DNA of 64,000 bases from Phytomonospora sp040655735 (GCF_040655735.1 NZ_JBFAKK010000003.1:62001-126000), one strand, 5' to 3'. Counted from the first letter of the stretch, positions 24,957 to 32,252 are shown. Notes: a model not told the origin generated them from the sequence alone. Program-made: numbers and translations.

Positions 24957-25292
24957 ATGACCCGCGCGAGATTGCCACGGCCGGAGGAGGTCGCCGCCGC
25001 GCGCGCCGACCACAGGCTGCTGAACGCACGCGAGGAGCGCCCGGTCGACGAGACCTGGCGTGTCAGGGGGAACTGCCGCTCGGTGGATCCCGAGACGTTC
25101 TTTCCGGCCGCCACCGAGGCGCCGGACATGGCCGTCGCGGTCTGCGGGGGATGCGTCGTCAAGGCCGCATGCCTCGCCTGGGCGCTTGAGACGGCCGACG
25201 GCCACGGTGTCTGGGGAGGCACCACTCCGAGGGAGCGGAGGGCCATGGTCGTCGCCTGGCAGGACCGTGAACCCGCTTTGGCGGGGCACTGA
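24957..25292 (+). CDS. WhiB-family iron-sulfur transcription factor
   Basis: 111 residues from ATG 24957, which has GGGGAGG 7 nt upstream; an in-frame ATG at 24849 is less likely. The [4Fe-4S]-binding cysteines are C40 (GNCRSVDPETFFP), C63, C66 and C72 (VCGGCVVKAAC), followed by the GVWGG turn at 84-88 and a basic tail (PRERRAMVVAW). Wbl proteins partner the primary sigma factor and respond to redox or NO. Its place next to sigR-rsrA recalls whiB1 near sigH in M. tuberculosis, but the N-terminal 35 residues and core sequence are not WhiB1/WblE-like, so no symbol is given. A long hairpin terminator follows. Confidence 0.9.
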   Translation: MTRARLPRPEEVAAARADHRLLNAREERPVDETWRVRGNCRSVDPETFFPAATEAPDMAVAVCGGCVVKAACLAWALETADGHGVWGGTTPRERRAMVVAWQDREPALAGH

Positions 25293-25410
25293 CCGGAGTT
25301 GATCGACTTCGGAGCGTAACCGGGGGTCCGATCGGTCGTTAGAGGAAGTGAACCGGCACATCTGGCTCGTCCAGAGGCGGTCTTTCGGGACCGCGCCGAC
25401 CTCCCAGGCC

Positions 25411-25453
25411 CTTCCTGGCTCTGGTGGCAGGCACCGCCACCAGAGCCAGGAAG
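25411..25453 (+). terminator. Terminator after the whiB-like gene
   Basis: Perfect 18-bp stem (25411-25428 with 25436-25453) and 7-nt loop in the 287-bp gap before sigR. It separates whiB from the SigR-dependent promoter. Confidence 0.75.
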
Positions 25454-25519
25454 CGCGAGGCGCCGGCGCCGCCGCGTCTTCCCCGGAAACAGGGAGGCGT
25501 TCGTCACTCCGGCCCGGCG

Positions 25520-25545
25520 GAATTACTCCCACCACAGTGGCGTTC
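25520..25545 (+). promoter_or_regulatory. SigR-type autoregulatory promoter
   Basis: GGAAT (25520-25524), an 18-bp spacer, then GTT (25543-25545) match the Streptomyces SigR consensus GGAAT-N18/19-GTT exactly. It lies 35 bp before the long-form sigR start and corresponds to sigRp2 of S. coelicolor. Confidence 0.75.
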
Positions 25546-25579
25546 TCCCCTCCGTAAGGGATGAAGGGAGCCACCAGAC

Positions 25580-26365
25580 GTGATGACCAAGGTGCGTAAC
25601 CAGCCCGGAGGGTCTGGTGCGGGGTCGCGAGACGAGACGACCGAACAGCTGCGTCGTCTTTTGGCCGGTCCGGCCTGGCCGGTTACCGGTTCTCCCGTCG
25701 AACCCAGCGGCGTATCCTCAGCGGGGATGATCAACCCGAGGGGGACGAAGACCTTGCCGCAGGCGCCCGACGCTCCGGAAACGGTCGAGGAACGCGGCTC
25801 GCGCTTCGAGCGTGACGCCATGCCGTTCGTCGACCAACTCTATGGCGCCGCCCTGCGCATGACGCGCAACCCGGCCGACGCCGAGGACCTGCTCCAGGAG
25901 ACCTTCCTGAAGGCCTTCGCCGCGTTCCACCAGTTCCGCGAAGGCACCAACCTCAAGGCCTGGCTGTACCGGATCCTGACCAACACCTACATCAACTCCT
26001 ACCGTCGGCGTAAGCGCCAGCCGCTTCAGTCGCCGACCGAGGAGATCACCGACTGGCAGCTCGCCGAGGCCGAGTCGCACACGTCGAGCGGTCTGCGCTC
26101 CGCGGAGACCGAGGCACTCGACCGGCTGCCCGACAGTGACGTGAAGGAAGCCCTGCAGCGCCTGCCGGAGGACTTCCGGCTCGCGGTGTACCTCGCCGAC
26201 GTCGAGGGCTTCGCCTACAAGGAGATCGCCGACATCATGGGCACTCCGATCGGGACGGTCATGTCCCGTTTGCACCGTGGGCGCCGCCAGCTGCGTGACA
26301 TGCTTCAGTCCTACGCCGCCGAGCGGGGTTTCACCCACTCCGGCGCGGACCCGGAAGGGGCCTGA
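25580..26365 (+). CDS. sigR: ECF sigma factor SigR/SigH (long and short forms)
   Basis: 261 residues from GTG 25580; an internal ATG at 25727 gives a 212-residue form. The conserved sigma part begins at RFERDAMPFVDQLYGAALRMTRN, with region 2 DAEDLLQETFLKAFAAFHQF and region 4 ALQRLPEDFRLAVYLADVEGFAYKEIADIMGTPIGTVMSRLHRGRRQL. It directs the disulfide-stress regulon and is held by RsrA under reducing conditions. The S. coelicolor gene also makes a longer unstable sigma-R' from an upstream start under the SigR-dependent promoter, and here the layout is the same: a SigR promoter before GTG 25580 and TATCCT (25713-25718) 8 nt before ATG 25727. rsrA follows after a single base. Confidence 0.95.
   Translation: MMTKVRNQPGGSGAGSRDETTEQLRRLLAGPAWPVTGSPVEPSGVSSAGMINPRGTKTLPQAPDAPETVEERGSRFERDAMPFVDQLYGAALRMTRNPADAEDLLQETFLKAFAAFHQFREGTNLKAWLYRILTNTYINSYRRRKRQPLQSPTEEITDWQLAEAESHTSSGLRSAETEALDRLPDSDVKEALQRLPEDFRLAVYLADVEGFAYKEIADIMGTPIGTVMSRLHRGRRQLRDMLQSYAAERGFTHSGADPEGA
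25713..25718 (+). promoter_or_regulatory. Internal -10 TATCCT for the short SigR form
   Basis: TATCCT lies within the long-form coding region, 8 nt before ATG 25727. It is placed like the constitutive sigRp1 of S. coelicolor and would give a leaderless short-form mRNA. Confidence 0.5.
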
Positions 26366-26366
26366 G

Positions 26367-26627
26367 GTGAGCTGTGGGGACCCGAATGAGGTCGACTGCC
26401 GAGAGGTGCTCTCCGAGGTGTACTTCTACCTCGACGCCGAATGCGCCGAGGCGCGCCGCGAGATCATTCAGCAGCACCTCGACGAGTGCACGCCCTGCCT
26501 GAGAGAGTTCGGCATCGAGCAGGAGGTGCGCGCGCTGGTGCAGCGATGCTGCCGCCAGGAGGTCGCGCCGAACGGGCTCAAGGACCGCCTCCGGGAGAAG
26601 CTCTCGGGCTTCGACCTTCCTCGGTAG
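26367..26627 (+). CDS. rsrA: Zinc-binding anti-sigma factor RsrA
   Basis: 86 residues from GTG 26367, one base after the sigR stop, with GGAAGGGG upstream. The ZAS motif HX3CX2C is QQHLDECTPC, and the N-terminal MSCGDPNEVDC and late RCC cysteines match S. coelicolor RsrA. Zn-RsrA binds SigR; oxidation forms a disulfide, releases zinc and frees the sigma factor. Co-transcription with sigR provides the negative feedback arm of the loop. Confidence 0.95.
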   Translation: MSCGDPNEVDCREVLSEVYFYLDAECAEARREIIQQHLDECTPCLREFGIEQEVRALVQRCCRQEVAPNGLKDRLREKLSGFDLPR

Positions 26628-26672
26628 AGGCGCGGCCGGCTCGTCCGGAACCGAAGGCGTGAAGACGTGAGC

Positions 26673-26702
26673 AAGGCGCGGGGCCGAGGGGTTCCGCGCC
26701 TT
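26673..26702. terminator. Terminator between convergent rsrA and tetR
   Basis: AAGGCGCGG (26673-26681) pairs with CCGCGCCTT (26694-26702) around a 12-nt loop. Confidence 0.6.
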
Positions 26703-26715
26703 CTCGCTGCCCGGG

Positions 26716-27363
26716 CTACGCCTTCTGCGATTCCTCGCCGGGGGTGAGCAGGGTTTCGGCCGCCTTGACGGCGGCGCTGGCCAGGCCGTCGACGAGCGGG
26801 TCGTCGGCCATGTGGATCTCGTTGGCAGAGACCAGCCCCTGCGCCACCGACAGGGCGGCGTCGCGCAGGTTCTCGCGGTCGGTGCCCTCGTCCTCGAAGA
26901 ACACGAACCAGCTCGTGTGGACGGTCATGATCGCCTGGAAGGCCCGCACGCGCGTCTCAAGGTCGGCGCCGGGCTCGTACATGAGCCGGTGGAGGGCGCC
27001 CATGCGCTCCTTGAAGTGCTTCCCCTTGTCGTCCATCCGGCGGACCGTCGGCTGGTTCTCGTGGAAGAAGCGGATCATGTCGTGCTTGTCGATGATCAGG
27101 TCCATGTAGCGGCGCAGCACCTCGCGGCGCAGTTTGGGGCCGCGCGGCTGTGCCTCGCCCCAGGCGATGAGGTCGTGGACGGCGCCGCCGAAGTCCTCGA
27201 AGTAGCTGGTGAGGATGTCCTCCTTGGCCTTGAAGTGGTAGTACAGGGCGGCCTTGGTGACGCCGAGACGCTCGGCGATCTCCCGCAGCGAGGTCTTCTC
27301 GTAGCCCTGCTCAAGGAACAGCTCTAGTGCGACACGTTGAATACGTTCGCGGGTGCTGGACAT
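26716..27363 (-). CDS. TetR-family repressor of the adjacent DHA2 exporter
   Basis: 215 residues from ATG 27363 (an ATG four codons upstream is also possible). The N-terminal TetR HTH is ERIQRVALELFLEQGYEKTSLREIAERLGVTKAALYYHFKAKEDIL; the C-terminal ligand domain is unassigned. The gene is divergent from the DHA2 exporter, and the 100-bp intergenic region contains two related 18-bp palindromes that cover the exporter promoter, so the likely role is ligand-relieved repression of the exporter and itself. Confidence 0.92.
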   Translation of the reverse strand: MSSTRERIQRVALELFLEQGYEKTSLREIAERLGVTKAALYYHFKAKEDILTSYFEDFGGAVHDLIAWGEAQPRGPKLRREVLRRYMDLIIDKHDMIRFFHENQPTVRRMDDKGKHFKERMGALHRLMYEPGADLETRVRAFQAIMTVHTSWFVFFEDEGTDRENLRDAALSVAQGLVSANEIHMADDPLVDGLASAAVKAAETLLTPGEESQKA

Positions 27364-27380
27364 CACAAACCCCATTACTT

Positions 27381-27438
27381 ACTTGACGACCGGCTAGCGG
27401 CGACTTAAGTTTCACATATCACTTGCCGGTCGGCAAGT
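27381..27438 (+). promoter_or_regulatory. Exporter promoter with two TetR-type operators
   Basis: The promoter is TTGACG (27383-27388), a 17-bp spacer, and TAAGTT (27406-27411). One operator, ACTTGACG-AC-CGGCTAGC (27381-27398), covers the -35. A second, perfect one, ACTTGCCG-GT-CGGCAAGT (27421-27438), lies just past the start point. The operators are exactly 40 bp apart. Confidence 0.75.
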
Positions 27439-27463
27439 AAGTACTGCTTGAGAGGATCTTCCC

Positions 27464-29053
27464 ATGTCTCAGGCTACCGACGCCTCCCCGCCGAAGATGC
27501 GGCGGGAAATCCTGGTCGTCATGCCTGGTCTGATGCTCGCGATGCTGCTCGCGATGCTCGACAACACCATCGTCGGCACGGCCATGCCGGTCATCGTCGG
27601 TGAGTTCGGTGGCTACGCTCACATGTCGTGGGTGGTCACGGCCTACATTCTCGCCGCGACGATCTCCACGCCGCTGTACGGCAAGCTCGGCGACCTTTAT
27701 GGCCGCAAGCGTCTGTTCATGTTCGCCATCGCGCTGTTCCTGGTCGGTTCGGCCGCCTCCGGCGCCGCTCAGGACATGGGCCAGCTCATCGCCTTCCGCG
27801 GTCTCCAGGGCCTCGGCGCCGGCGGTCTGATGGTCGGTGTCATGGCCATCATCGGCGACCTCGTCCCGCCGCGCGAGCGTGGCAAGTACCAGGGTTTCAT
27901 GGCCGCGGTCATGATGCTGGCGATGATCGGCGGCCCCTTCATCGGCGGCTTCCTCACCGACGCGATCAACTGGCGCTGGACCTTCTACATCAACATCCCG
28001 CTGGGCGTCGTGGCCCTGCTGGTGGTCGCGTTCACCCTGCACATTCCGCGGCACAAGAACCAGGCGCGGATCGACTACCTGGGCATCGTGCTGCTCAGTA
28101 TCGCGGCCGGCTCGCTGGTGCTCCTGACGACCTGGGGCGGCACCGAGTACGAGTGGAACTCGCCGCAGATCCTCGGCCTGGGGGCACTGGCCGTCGTGGC
28201 GCTGGTCCTGCTGATCATGGTGGAGCGCAGGGCCGCCGAGCCGGTGCTGCCGCTGCGTCTGTTCAAGGACCGCAACTTCGTTCTGATCAACGCCGTCGGA
28301 TTCCTGCAGGGCTTCGCGATGTTCGGGGCGATGACCTTCATTCCGATGTACCTGCAGATCGTCAAGGGGCAGTCGCCGACCGAGTCGGGTGTCACCTTCA
28401 TTCCGATGATGCTCGGCGCGATGGTGGCGTCGCTGCTGTCGGGTCAGGTGCTGACCAAGACCGGCAAGTACAAGATCTTCCCGATCATGGGCGGCGTGAT
28501 CATGATCGTCGGCATGGCCCTGCTGACGATCCTGAAGGTCGACACGTCCCTGTGGGTGATCAGCGGGTTCCTGATCATCTTCGGTGTCGGGCTGGGTCTG
28601 ATCATGCAGGTGTCGATGGTGGTGGCGCAGAACAGCGCGCCGCAGCGCGACATCGGCGTGGCCAGCAGCACCTCGACGTTCCTGCGCAGTATCGGCGGGT
28701 CCTTCGGTGTGGCGCTGTTCGGGGCGATCTTCGCCAACCAGCTGACCAACTACTTCACCGGCAGGCTGCCGGGGGACACGGCGTCGAACTTCACCGGTGG
28801 CGGAGCGGGTCTCGACCCGTCGCAGATCAAGGAACTGCCGCCGGAGATCCTCGGGGTCGTGACCACCGGGGTCACCGAGGCGATCACCAACGTGTTCATG
28901 TGGAGCATCCCGTTCGCGGTGGCCGGGCTGCTGTTCGCGCTGTTCGTCAAGCAGGTGCCGCTGCGCACCGCGGGTCTGCCGGGCGGGGACGACGCGAAGG
29001 GCGCGCCGGACACCGTCGAGGCGGACGCGGCGAAGATGTCGGCGATGCACTGA
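27464..29053 (+). CDS. DHA2-family (EmrB/QacA) drug:proton antiporter
   Basis: 529 residues with about 14 membrane helices. MFS motifs are LDNTIVGTAMPVI in helix 1, the loop 2-3 motif GKLGDLYGRKRLFMF, RGLQGLGAGGLMVGVMAIIGDLVPPRERGKYQG and the antiporter motif C region GGPFIGGFLTDAINWRWTFYINIPLGV. A proton-driven exporter of toxic organic compounds is expected; the substrate is unknown. Preceded by a sigma-A promoter with two operators for the divergent TetR. GC-rich hairpins follow between 29110 and 29190. Confidence 0.93.
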   Translation: MSQATDASPPKMRREILVVMPGLMLAMLLAMLDNTIVGTAMPVIVGEFGGYAHMSWVVTAYILAATISTPLYGKLGDLYGRKRLFMFAIALFLVGSAASGAAQDMGQLIAFRGLQGLGAGGLMVGVMAIIGDLVPPRERGKYQGFMAAVMMLAMIGGPFIGGFLTDAINWRWTFYINIPLGVVALLVVAFTLHIPRHKNQARIDYLGIVLLSIAAGSLVLLTTWGGTEYEWNSPQILGLGALAVVALVLLIMVERRAAEPVLPLRLFKDRNFVLINAVGFLQGFAMFGAMTFIPMYLQIVKGQSPTESGVTFIPMMLGAMVASLLSGQVLTKTGKYKIFPIMGGVIMIVGMALLTILKVDTSLWVISGFLIIFGVGLGLIMQVSMVVAQNSAPQRDIGVASSTSTFLRSIGGSFGVALFGAIFANQLTNYFTGRLPGDTASNFTGGGAGLDPSQIKELPPEILGVVTTGVTEAITNVFMWSIPFAVAGLLFALFVKQVPLRTAGLPGGDDAKGAPDTVEADAAKMSAMH

Positions 29054-29268
29054 GGTCGTTGCGTGCGCGTCGGCGTGTGCGCCAGTGGGCGGCATGTGGC
29101 GCGTGAGCGTTGAGCCGCGCGCGGCGGGTCAGGCCGCGCGGGGTACGTGAAGGGGGCGGGGTTCAGGCGCTTGGGTGCCCGGGCCCCGCTTTCGCGTCGG
29201 GTTGCCGTGCCGTCACAACACGAAGCTAGCGCGGACCTTGTGACCTGTGGCACACTCTGACGTCGACC

Positions 29269-29284
29269 GTGATCAATAGATCAC
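29269..29284 (+). promoter_or_regulatory. Palindromic operator candidate GTGATC-AATA-GATCAC
   Basis: A perfect 6-bp inverted repeat with a 4-bp centre, 38 bp upstream of the cysteine-rich peptide start; more GATC-rich half-sites follow at 29285-29297. The regulator is unknown. Confidence 0.4.
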
Positions 29285-29321
29285 GATCGATGATCATCCA
29301 GTCCGCGATCATGGAGGAACC

Positions 29322-29504
29322 GTGAAGTTGATCAAGTCCGCGAGCGACGCGATGCTCAGCCTGCTCGTTCCGAAAGCCGAGGCGGGTGCGTGCTGCAGCG
29401 ATCAAGGTAAGCGGAAGACCGTCGCCTGCAATATTCATTCGCACAAGGTCTGCGTCCTGAACTGCCAGTGTGTGTGGGTGTGCGGCGCCTGCGTCCCCAA
29501 CTAG
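29322..29504 (+). CDS. Small cysteine-rich peptide, possible secreted or modified peptide precursor
   Basis: 60 residues from GTG 29322, preceded by GGAGG 4 nt upstream. Residues 1-23 (MKLIKSASDAMLSLLVPKAEAGA) look like a leader ending in small residues. Residues 24-60 hold eight cysteines (24, 25, 36, 44, 48, 50, 54, 57) plus H39 and H41. The lower-GC codons (AAT, ATT, CAT, GGT) differ from neighbouring genes. Four disulfides, a metal cluster or thioether modification are all conceivable. The leader is too weakly hydrophobic for a confident Sec signal, and no maturase or protease gene is adjacent. I do not recall a named family. The exporter gene 270 bp upstream may or may not be related. 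Confidence 0.6.
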   Translation: MKLIKSASDAMLSLLVPKAEAGACCSDQGKRKTVACNIHSHKVCVLNCQCVWVCGACVPN

Positions 29505-29679
29505 GCGCAGATTCCACGTACCTGTTCTGAGCGAGCGCGACGCGAAGATTCGCCCGAGGCCGACGCATGGGAGTCCGGTGACTCGGCGCGGACGCTTTTC
29601 GGACGATCGGCACCGCCCCCGGCACGAGGGCCGATCGGTGCCGCGACACTCGTTGTCGCCGTGAATCAGCCATCACCAG

Positions 29680-29712
29680 CCCCGGCACGAGGAAACATCT
29701 TGCGTGCCGGGG
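29680..29712 (+). terminator. Hairpin downstream of the cysteine-rich peptide gene
   Basis: CCCCGGCACG (29680-29689) pairs with CGTGCCGGGG (29703-29712) across a 13-nt loop. Terminator or RNA element; no T-run. Confidence 0.45.
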
Positions 29713-29913
29713 TTCACCATGGTCGGCGGTTCGGCGTACATCAGGCGAGCGGCGGGGGCGCGCGCCGGTGATGTTCTTCCGCCGGGCGCCGGCGTAGGTC
29801 CCCCACGTTCCGGCGAGGGCGAGAAGCGGGGCCGGTGCCGGCGCGGTCGCGTCACGAGCGCGGCCCGCCCCGGAGCAGGCCACCCGCCCCGAGCATCCAT
29901 CCCAACCCCACCC

Positions 29914-29955
29914 ACCAAAACGGCCCACCCGCCATACCTCGACGTGTGGGCCGTT
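29914..29955 (-). terminator. Terminator of the bL37 gene
   Basis: On the minus strand AACGGCCCAC (29955-29946) pairs with GTGGGCCGTT (29928-29919) and is followed by TTTT-rich sequence, 11 nt after the bL37 stop. Confidence 0.6.
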
Positions 29956-29965
29956 GGCGTCCGCG

Positions 29966-30040
29966 CTAGGCGTTCGGACGGCGTCCGTGGTTCGCGCCCT
30001 TTTTCTTCCGCGCGCGACGCTTGCGGGCTCGCTTCGCCAT
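29966..30040 (-). CDS. Ribosomal protein bL37 (24 residues)
   Basis: The minus-strand frame from ATG 30040 encodes 24 residues: MAKRARKRR, then ARKKK, then GANHGRRPNA, and a TAG stop. This is the pattern of the tiny, very basic bL37 protein found in mycobacterial 70S cryo-EM structures (also called the AURKAIP1/COX24-type protein), where it sits in 23S rRNA near the peptidyl-transferase side of the large subunit. TGGAG lies 9 nt before the ATG. A hairpin with T-run follows. The gene is below usual length cut-offs and easily missed. It is divergent from the biotin carrier gene. Confidence 0.88.
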   Translation of the reverse strand: MAKRARKRRARKKKGANHGRRPNA

Positions 30041-30163
30041 GGTGATCACTCCAAACTTCGCTAGTCGGCGCCCTACACGATATTGGCTGCCCCATGACGC
30101 GATGGAGGCGAGGCAGCCTACTGTGATCGTCGAATGGACACTGCCCGACCGATGGAGGCGATG

Positions 30164-30379
30164 ATGGCCGAGGAAATTCGTGCCGAGATGGTGGCGAACG
30201 TCTGGAAGATCGTGGCCAAGCCCGGCGACCAGATCGCCGAGGGCGACACGATCGTGATCCTGGAGTCCATGAAGATGGAGATCCCGGTCATCGCCGAGGA
30301 AGAGGGCACCCTCACCAGCATCGAGGTCGCCGAGGGCGACGTCGTGCAGGAGGGCGACCTCATCGCGGTGCTCGACTGA
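30164..30379 (+). CDS. Biotin carboxyl carrier-type protein
   Basis: 71 residues from ATG 30164, chosen over ATG 30134 and 30161 because GGAGG is 5 nt upstream. A single biotinyl/lipoyl domain: MAEEIRAEMVANVWKIV then ILESMKMEIPVIAEEEG, with Lys37 of the MKM motif as the biotinylation site, and ending VVQEGDLIAVLD. It carries CO2 between carboxylase subunits. The very short stand-alone form is like M. tuberculosis Rv3221c (TB7.3), which also lies in the sigH region. TACTGT at 30119-30124 is a plausible -10. The next gene overlaps its stop by one base. Confidence 0.93.
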   Translation: MAEEIRAEMVANVWKIVAKPGDQIAEGDTIVILESMKMEIPVIAEEEGTLTSIEVAEGDVVQEGDLIAVLD

Positions 30380-30888
30380 TGGACCTGGAGATCCGGGTGG
30401 CGACCCCCGCCGACTACGCCGAGGCGGGCCGCATCGCCGTCGAGGCCTACCGGGTCCACGGACACCTGGGCGCCGAGGACGGGCCCGGCTCCTTCTACGC
30501 CGAGAAGCTCGCCGACGCGCAGGGCCGGGCCACCGACAGCACCCTCCTCGTCGCGGTGGACCCGGCGACCGGCCGCGTCCTCGGCACGGTCGCCTACCTG
30601 GAGCACGGCTCGCCGATGGCGGAGATGTCGGCGCCCGGCGAGGCGGAGTTCCGCATGCTCGCCGTCGACCCCGCCGCGTCCCGCCGCGGTGTCGGCGAGG
30701 CCCTGGTCAACGCCTGCGTGGAGCGGGCGCGCACGCGCGGGCGCACGGCCGTGGCGATCTGCAGCCGCGGCGACGTGGCCCAAGGCGCCATGCGGCTCTA
30801 CCACCGGCTGGGTTTCACGCGCACGCCCGACAAGGACTGGGAGCCCGTCGCGGGCATCGCCCTCATCGGCTGGCGCATCGAGGTCTGA
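30379..30888 (+). CDS. GNAT-family N-acetyltransferase
   Basis: 169 residues. MDLEIRVATPADYAEAGRIAVEAYRVHGHL opens the domain; motif A is EFRMLAVDPAASRRGVGEALVNACVERAR, followed by MRLYHRLGFTRTPDKDW and GIALIGWRI. The substrate is unknown. The start overlaps the stop of the biotin carrier gene (TGATG), implying translational coupling. Confidence 0.88.
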   Translation: MDLEIRVATPADYAEAGRIAVEAYRVHGHLGAEDGPGSFYAEKLADAQGRATDSTLLVAVDPATGRVLGTVAYLEHGSPMAEMSAPGEAEFRMLAVDPAASRRGVGEALVNACVERARTRGRTAVAICSRGDVAQGAMRLYHRLGFTRTPDKDWEPVAGIALIGWRIEV

Positions 30889-31026
30889 CCCTACGCCCCG
30901 CCGGAAGGCCGCTTCGCCCGCGAACCGGGTCGGGGCGGCCGCATCTGCGCTATTTCACTGATTGCCCGGCGCATCGAGACTTAAGCTCCCCTCAGGTGCG
31001 GCGTACCTGCTCGGTTTCGCGCACAA

Positions 31027-31032
31027 TATGCT
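31027..31032 (+). promoter_or_regulatory. Candidate -10 TATGCT for the SIS-domain gene, flanked by repeats
   Basis: TATGCT lies between two direct repeats TTCGCGCAC (31016-31024 and 31036-31044) spaced 20 bp, which could be operator half-sites. No clear -35. The leader to ATG 31082 would be about 43 nt. Confidence 0.35.
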
Positions 31033-31081
31033 TGCTTCGCGCACGATCACGCAACACGCACGCCCGAACGAGGAGAACCGC

Positions 31082-32185
31082 ATGACCGAGCAAGTGGGGA
31101 CGGCCCGTGCCGCCCAAGCCGCGCCCGACGGCCTGAGCGCACCGCGCGGGTCCGGCATGGCTGCCGACATCGACGAGCAGCCGGCCGTGTTCGCCGACCT
31201 GCTCGACAACCACGCCAAGGCGATCGCGGACGTGGCCGGCGCCATCGCGCGAAAGAAGCCCAAGTTCGTCGTCTACACCGCGCGCGGAACCTCCGACCAC
31301 GCCGCGCTCTACGCCGCCTACCTCACCGAGATCCGCCTCGGCATCCCGACCGGCCTGGCCTCGCCCAGCGCCATCACGGTCTACGGTGCCCGCCCCGACC
31401 TGTCCGAGGCCCTCGTCGTCGGCGTCTCCCAGAGCGGCGGCTCGCCCGACATCGGCGAGGTCCTGCGCGTCGCGCGCGAGTCCGGCGCCCAGACCCTCGC
31501 AGTCACCAACAACCCCGGCTCCCCGCTGGCCAACGCCGCCGAACTCCACATCGACGTCTCCGCCGGCCACGAGCGCGCGGTCGCGGCCACCAAGACCTAC
31601 ACCGCCGAGCTGATGGCCCTGCTCATGCTCATCGAGGGCATCCGTGGCGGCGACGGCACCCTCCCCGCCGACGAGCACGCCGAACTCGCCAAGCTCCCCG
31701 AACTGGCCCGCGCGCTGCTCGCCGACGACACCGCCGTCGAGCTCGCCCCGCGCTACCGCTTCGCCGAGCGCCTGGTCACCACCGGCCGCGGCTACGCCTA
31801 CCCGACGGCCCGCGAGGCGGCCCTCAAGCTCATGGAGACCAGTTACCTCTCCGGCCTGGCCTTCTCCGGCGCCGACCTGCTGCACGGCCCGCTCGCCATG
31901 GCCGACCCGGACGTCCCGGTGCTCGCCATCGTCGGCAGCGGCCCCGGCGGCGCGACCATGCGCGAGGTCCTCGGCCGGCTCGGTGAGCGCCGGGCCGACG
32001 TCGTGGCGATCGGTTCGGACGTGCCCGGCGCGGCGCTGCGGATCCCGACCCCCGACGTCGACGAGCGCTACAGCCCGCTGCTCGACATCCTCCCCCTCCA
32101 GCGGCTGGCGCTCGCGCTGTCGCTGACGCGCGGGGAGAACCCCGACGCGCCTCGCAGCCTCAAGAAGGTGACCGAGACGCTCTGA
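31082..32185 (+). CDS. Double-SIS sugar-phosphate isomerase/deaminase (GlmS-like, no amidotransferase domain)
   Basis: 367 residues from ATG 31082, with GAGGAGA 8 nt upstream. Two SIS domains: the first shows FVVYTARGTSDHAALYAAYL and VVGVSQSGGSPDIGEVL; the second YAYPTAREAALKLMETSYLSGLAFSGADLLHGPLAM, closely like the isomerase half of GlmS. The N-terminal glutaminase domain of GlmS is absent, so the protein more likely deaminates or isomerises amino-sugar phosphates (NagB-II/GlmD/AgaS type) than makes glucosamine-6-phosphate from glutamine. It stands alone, followed by a strong terminator. Confidence 0.9.
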   Translation: MTEQVGTARAAQAAPDGLSAPRGSGMAADIDEQPAVFADLLDNHAKAIADVAGAIARKKPKFVVYTARGTSDHAALYAAYLTEIRLGIPTGLASPSAITVYGARPDLSEALVVGVSQSGGSPDIGEVLRVARESGAQTLAVTNNPGSPLANAAELHIDVSAGHERAVAATKTYTAELMALLMLIEGIRGGDGTLPADEHAELAKLPELARALLADDTAVELAPRYRFAERLVTTGRGYAYPTAREAALKLMETSYLSGLAFSGADLLHGPLAMADPDVPVLAIVGSGPGGATMREVLGRLGERRADVVAIGSDVPGAALRIPTPDVDERYSPLLDILPLQRLALALSLTRGENPDAPRSLKKVTETL

Positions 32186-32212
32186 GACGGCCCCCTGCAA
32201 GGGGCTGGGGCG

Positions 32213-32245
32213 AACGGCCGCGCCGCACGTCGGCGCGGCCGTTTT
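32213..32245. terminator. Terminator between convergent SIS and SDR genes
   Basis: Perfect 13-bp stem (32213-32225 with 32231-32243), 5-nt loop and TTTT on the plus strand. Confidence 0.85.
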
Positions 32246-32252
32246 CGTGCCC

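Larger units (their letters stand above)
29505..29965. other. Intergenic region with hairpins, no gene seen
   Basis: 460 bp between the peptide gene and bL37. It contains the perfect 10-bp hairpin at 29680-29712, CGGCACCG/CGGTGCCG arms near 29608 and 29635, and GC-rich low-complexity sequence. Antisense frames exist but have no start signals or family resemblance. Confidence 0.5.

Noticed and set aside
24957..25292. WhiB1/WblE identity for the WhiB protein next to sigR
   Set aside because: Position suggests it, but the sequence around the first cysteine and the long N-terminus do not match WhiB1/WblE as I know them, so only the family is called.
27464..29504. A RiPP biosynthetic cluster made of tetR, exporter and cysteine-rich peptide
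   Set aside because: No radical SAM, lanthipeptide, cyclodehydratase or protease gene is adjacent. The exporter has its own TetR control and hairpins lie between it and the peptide, so a cluster is not supported.
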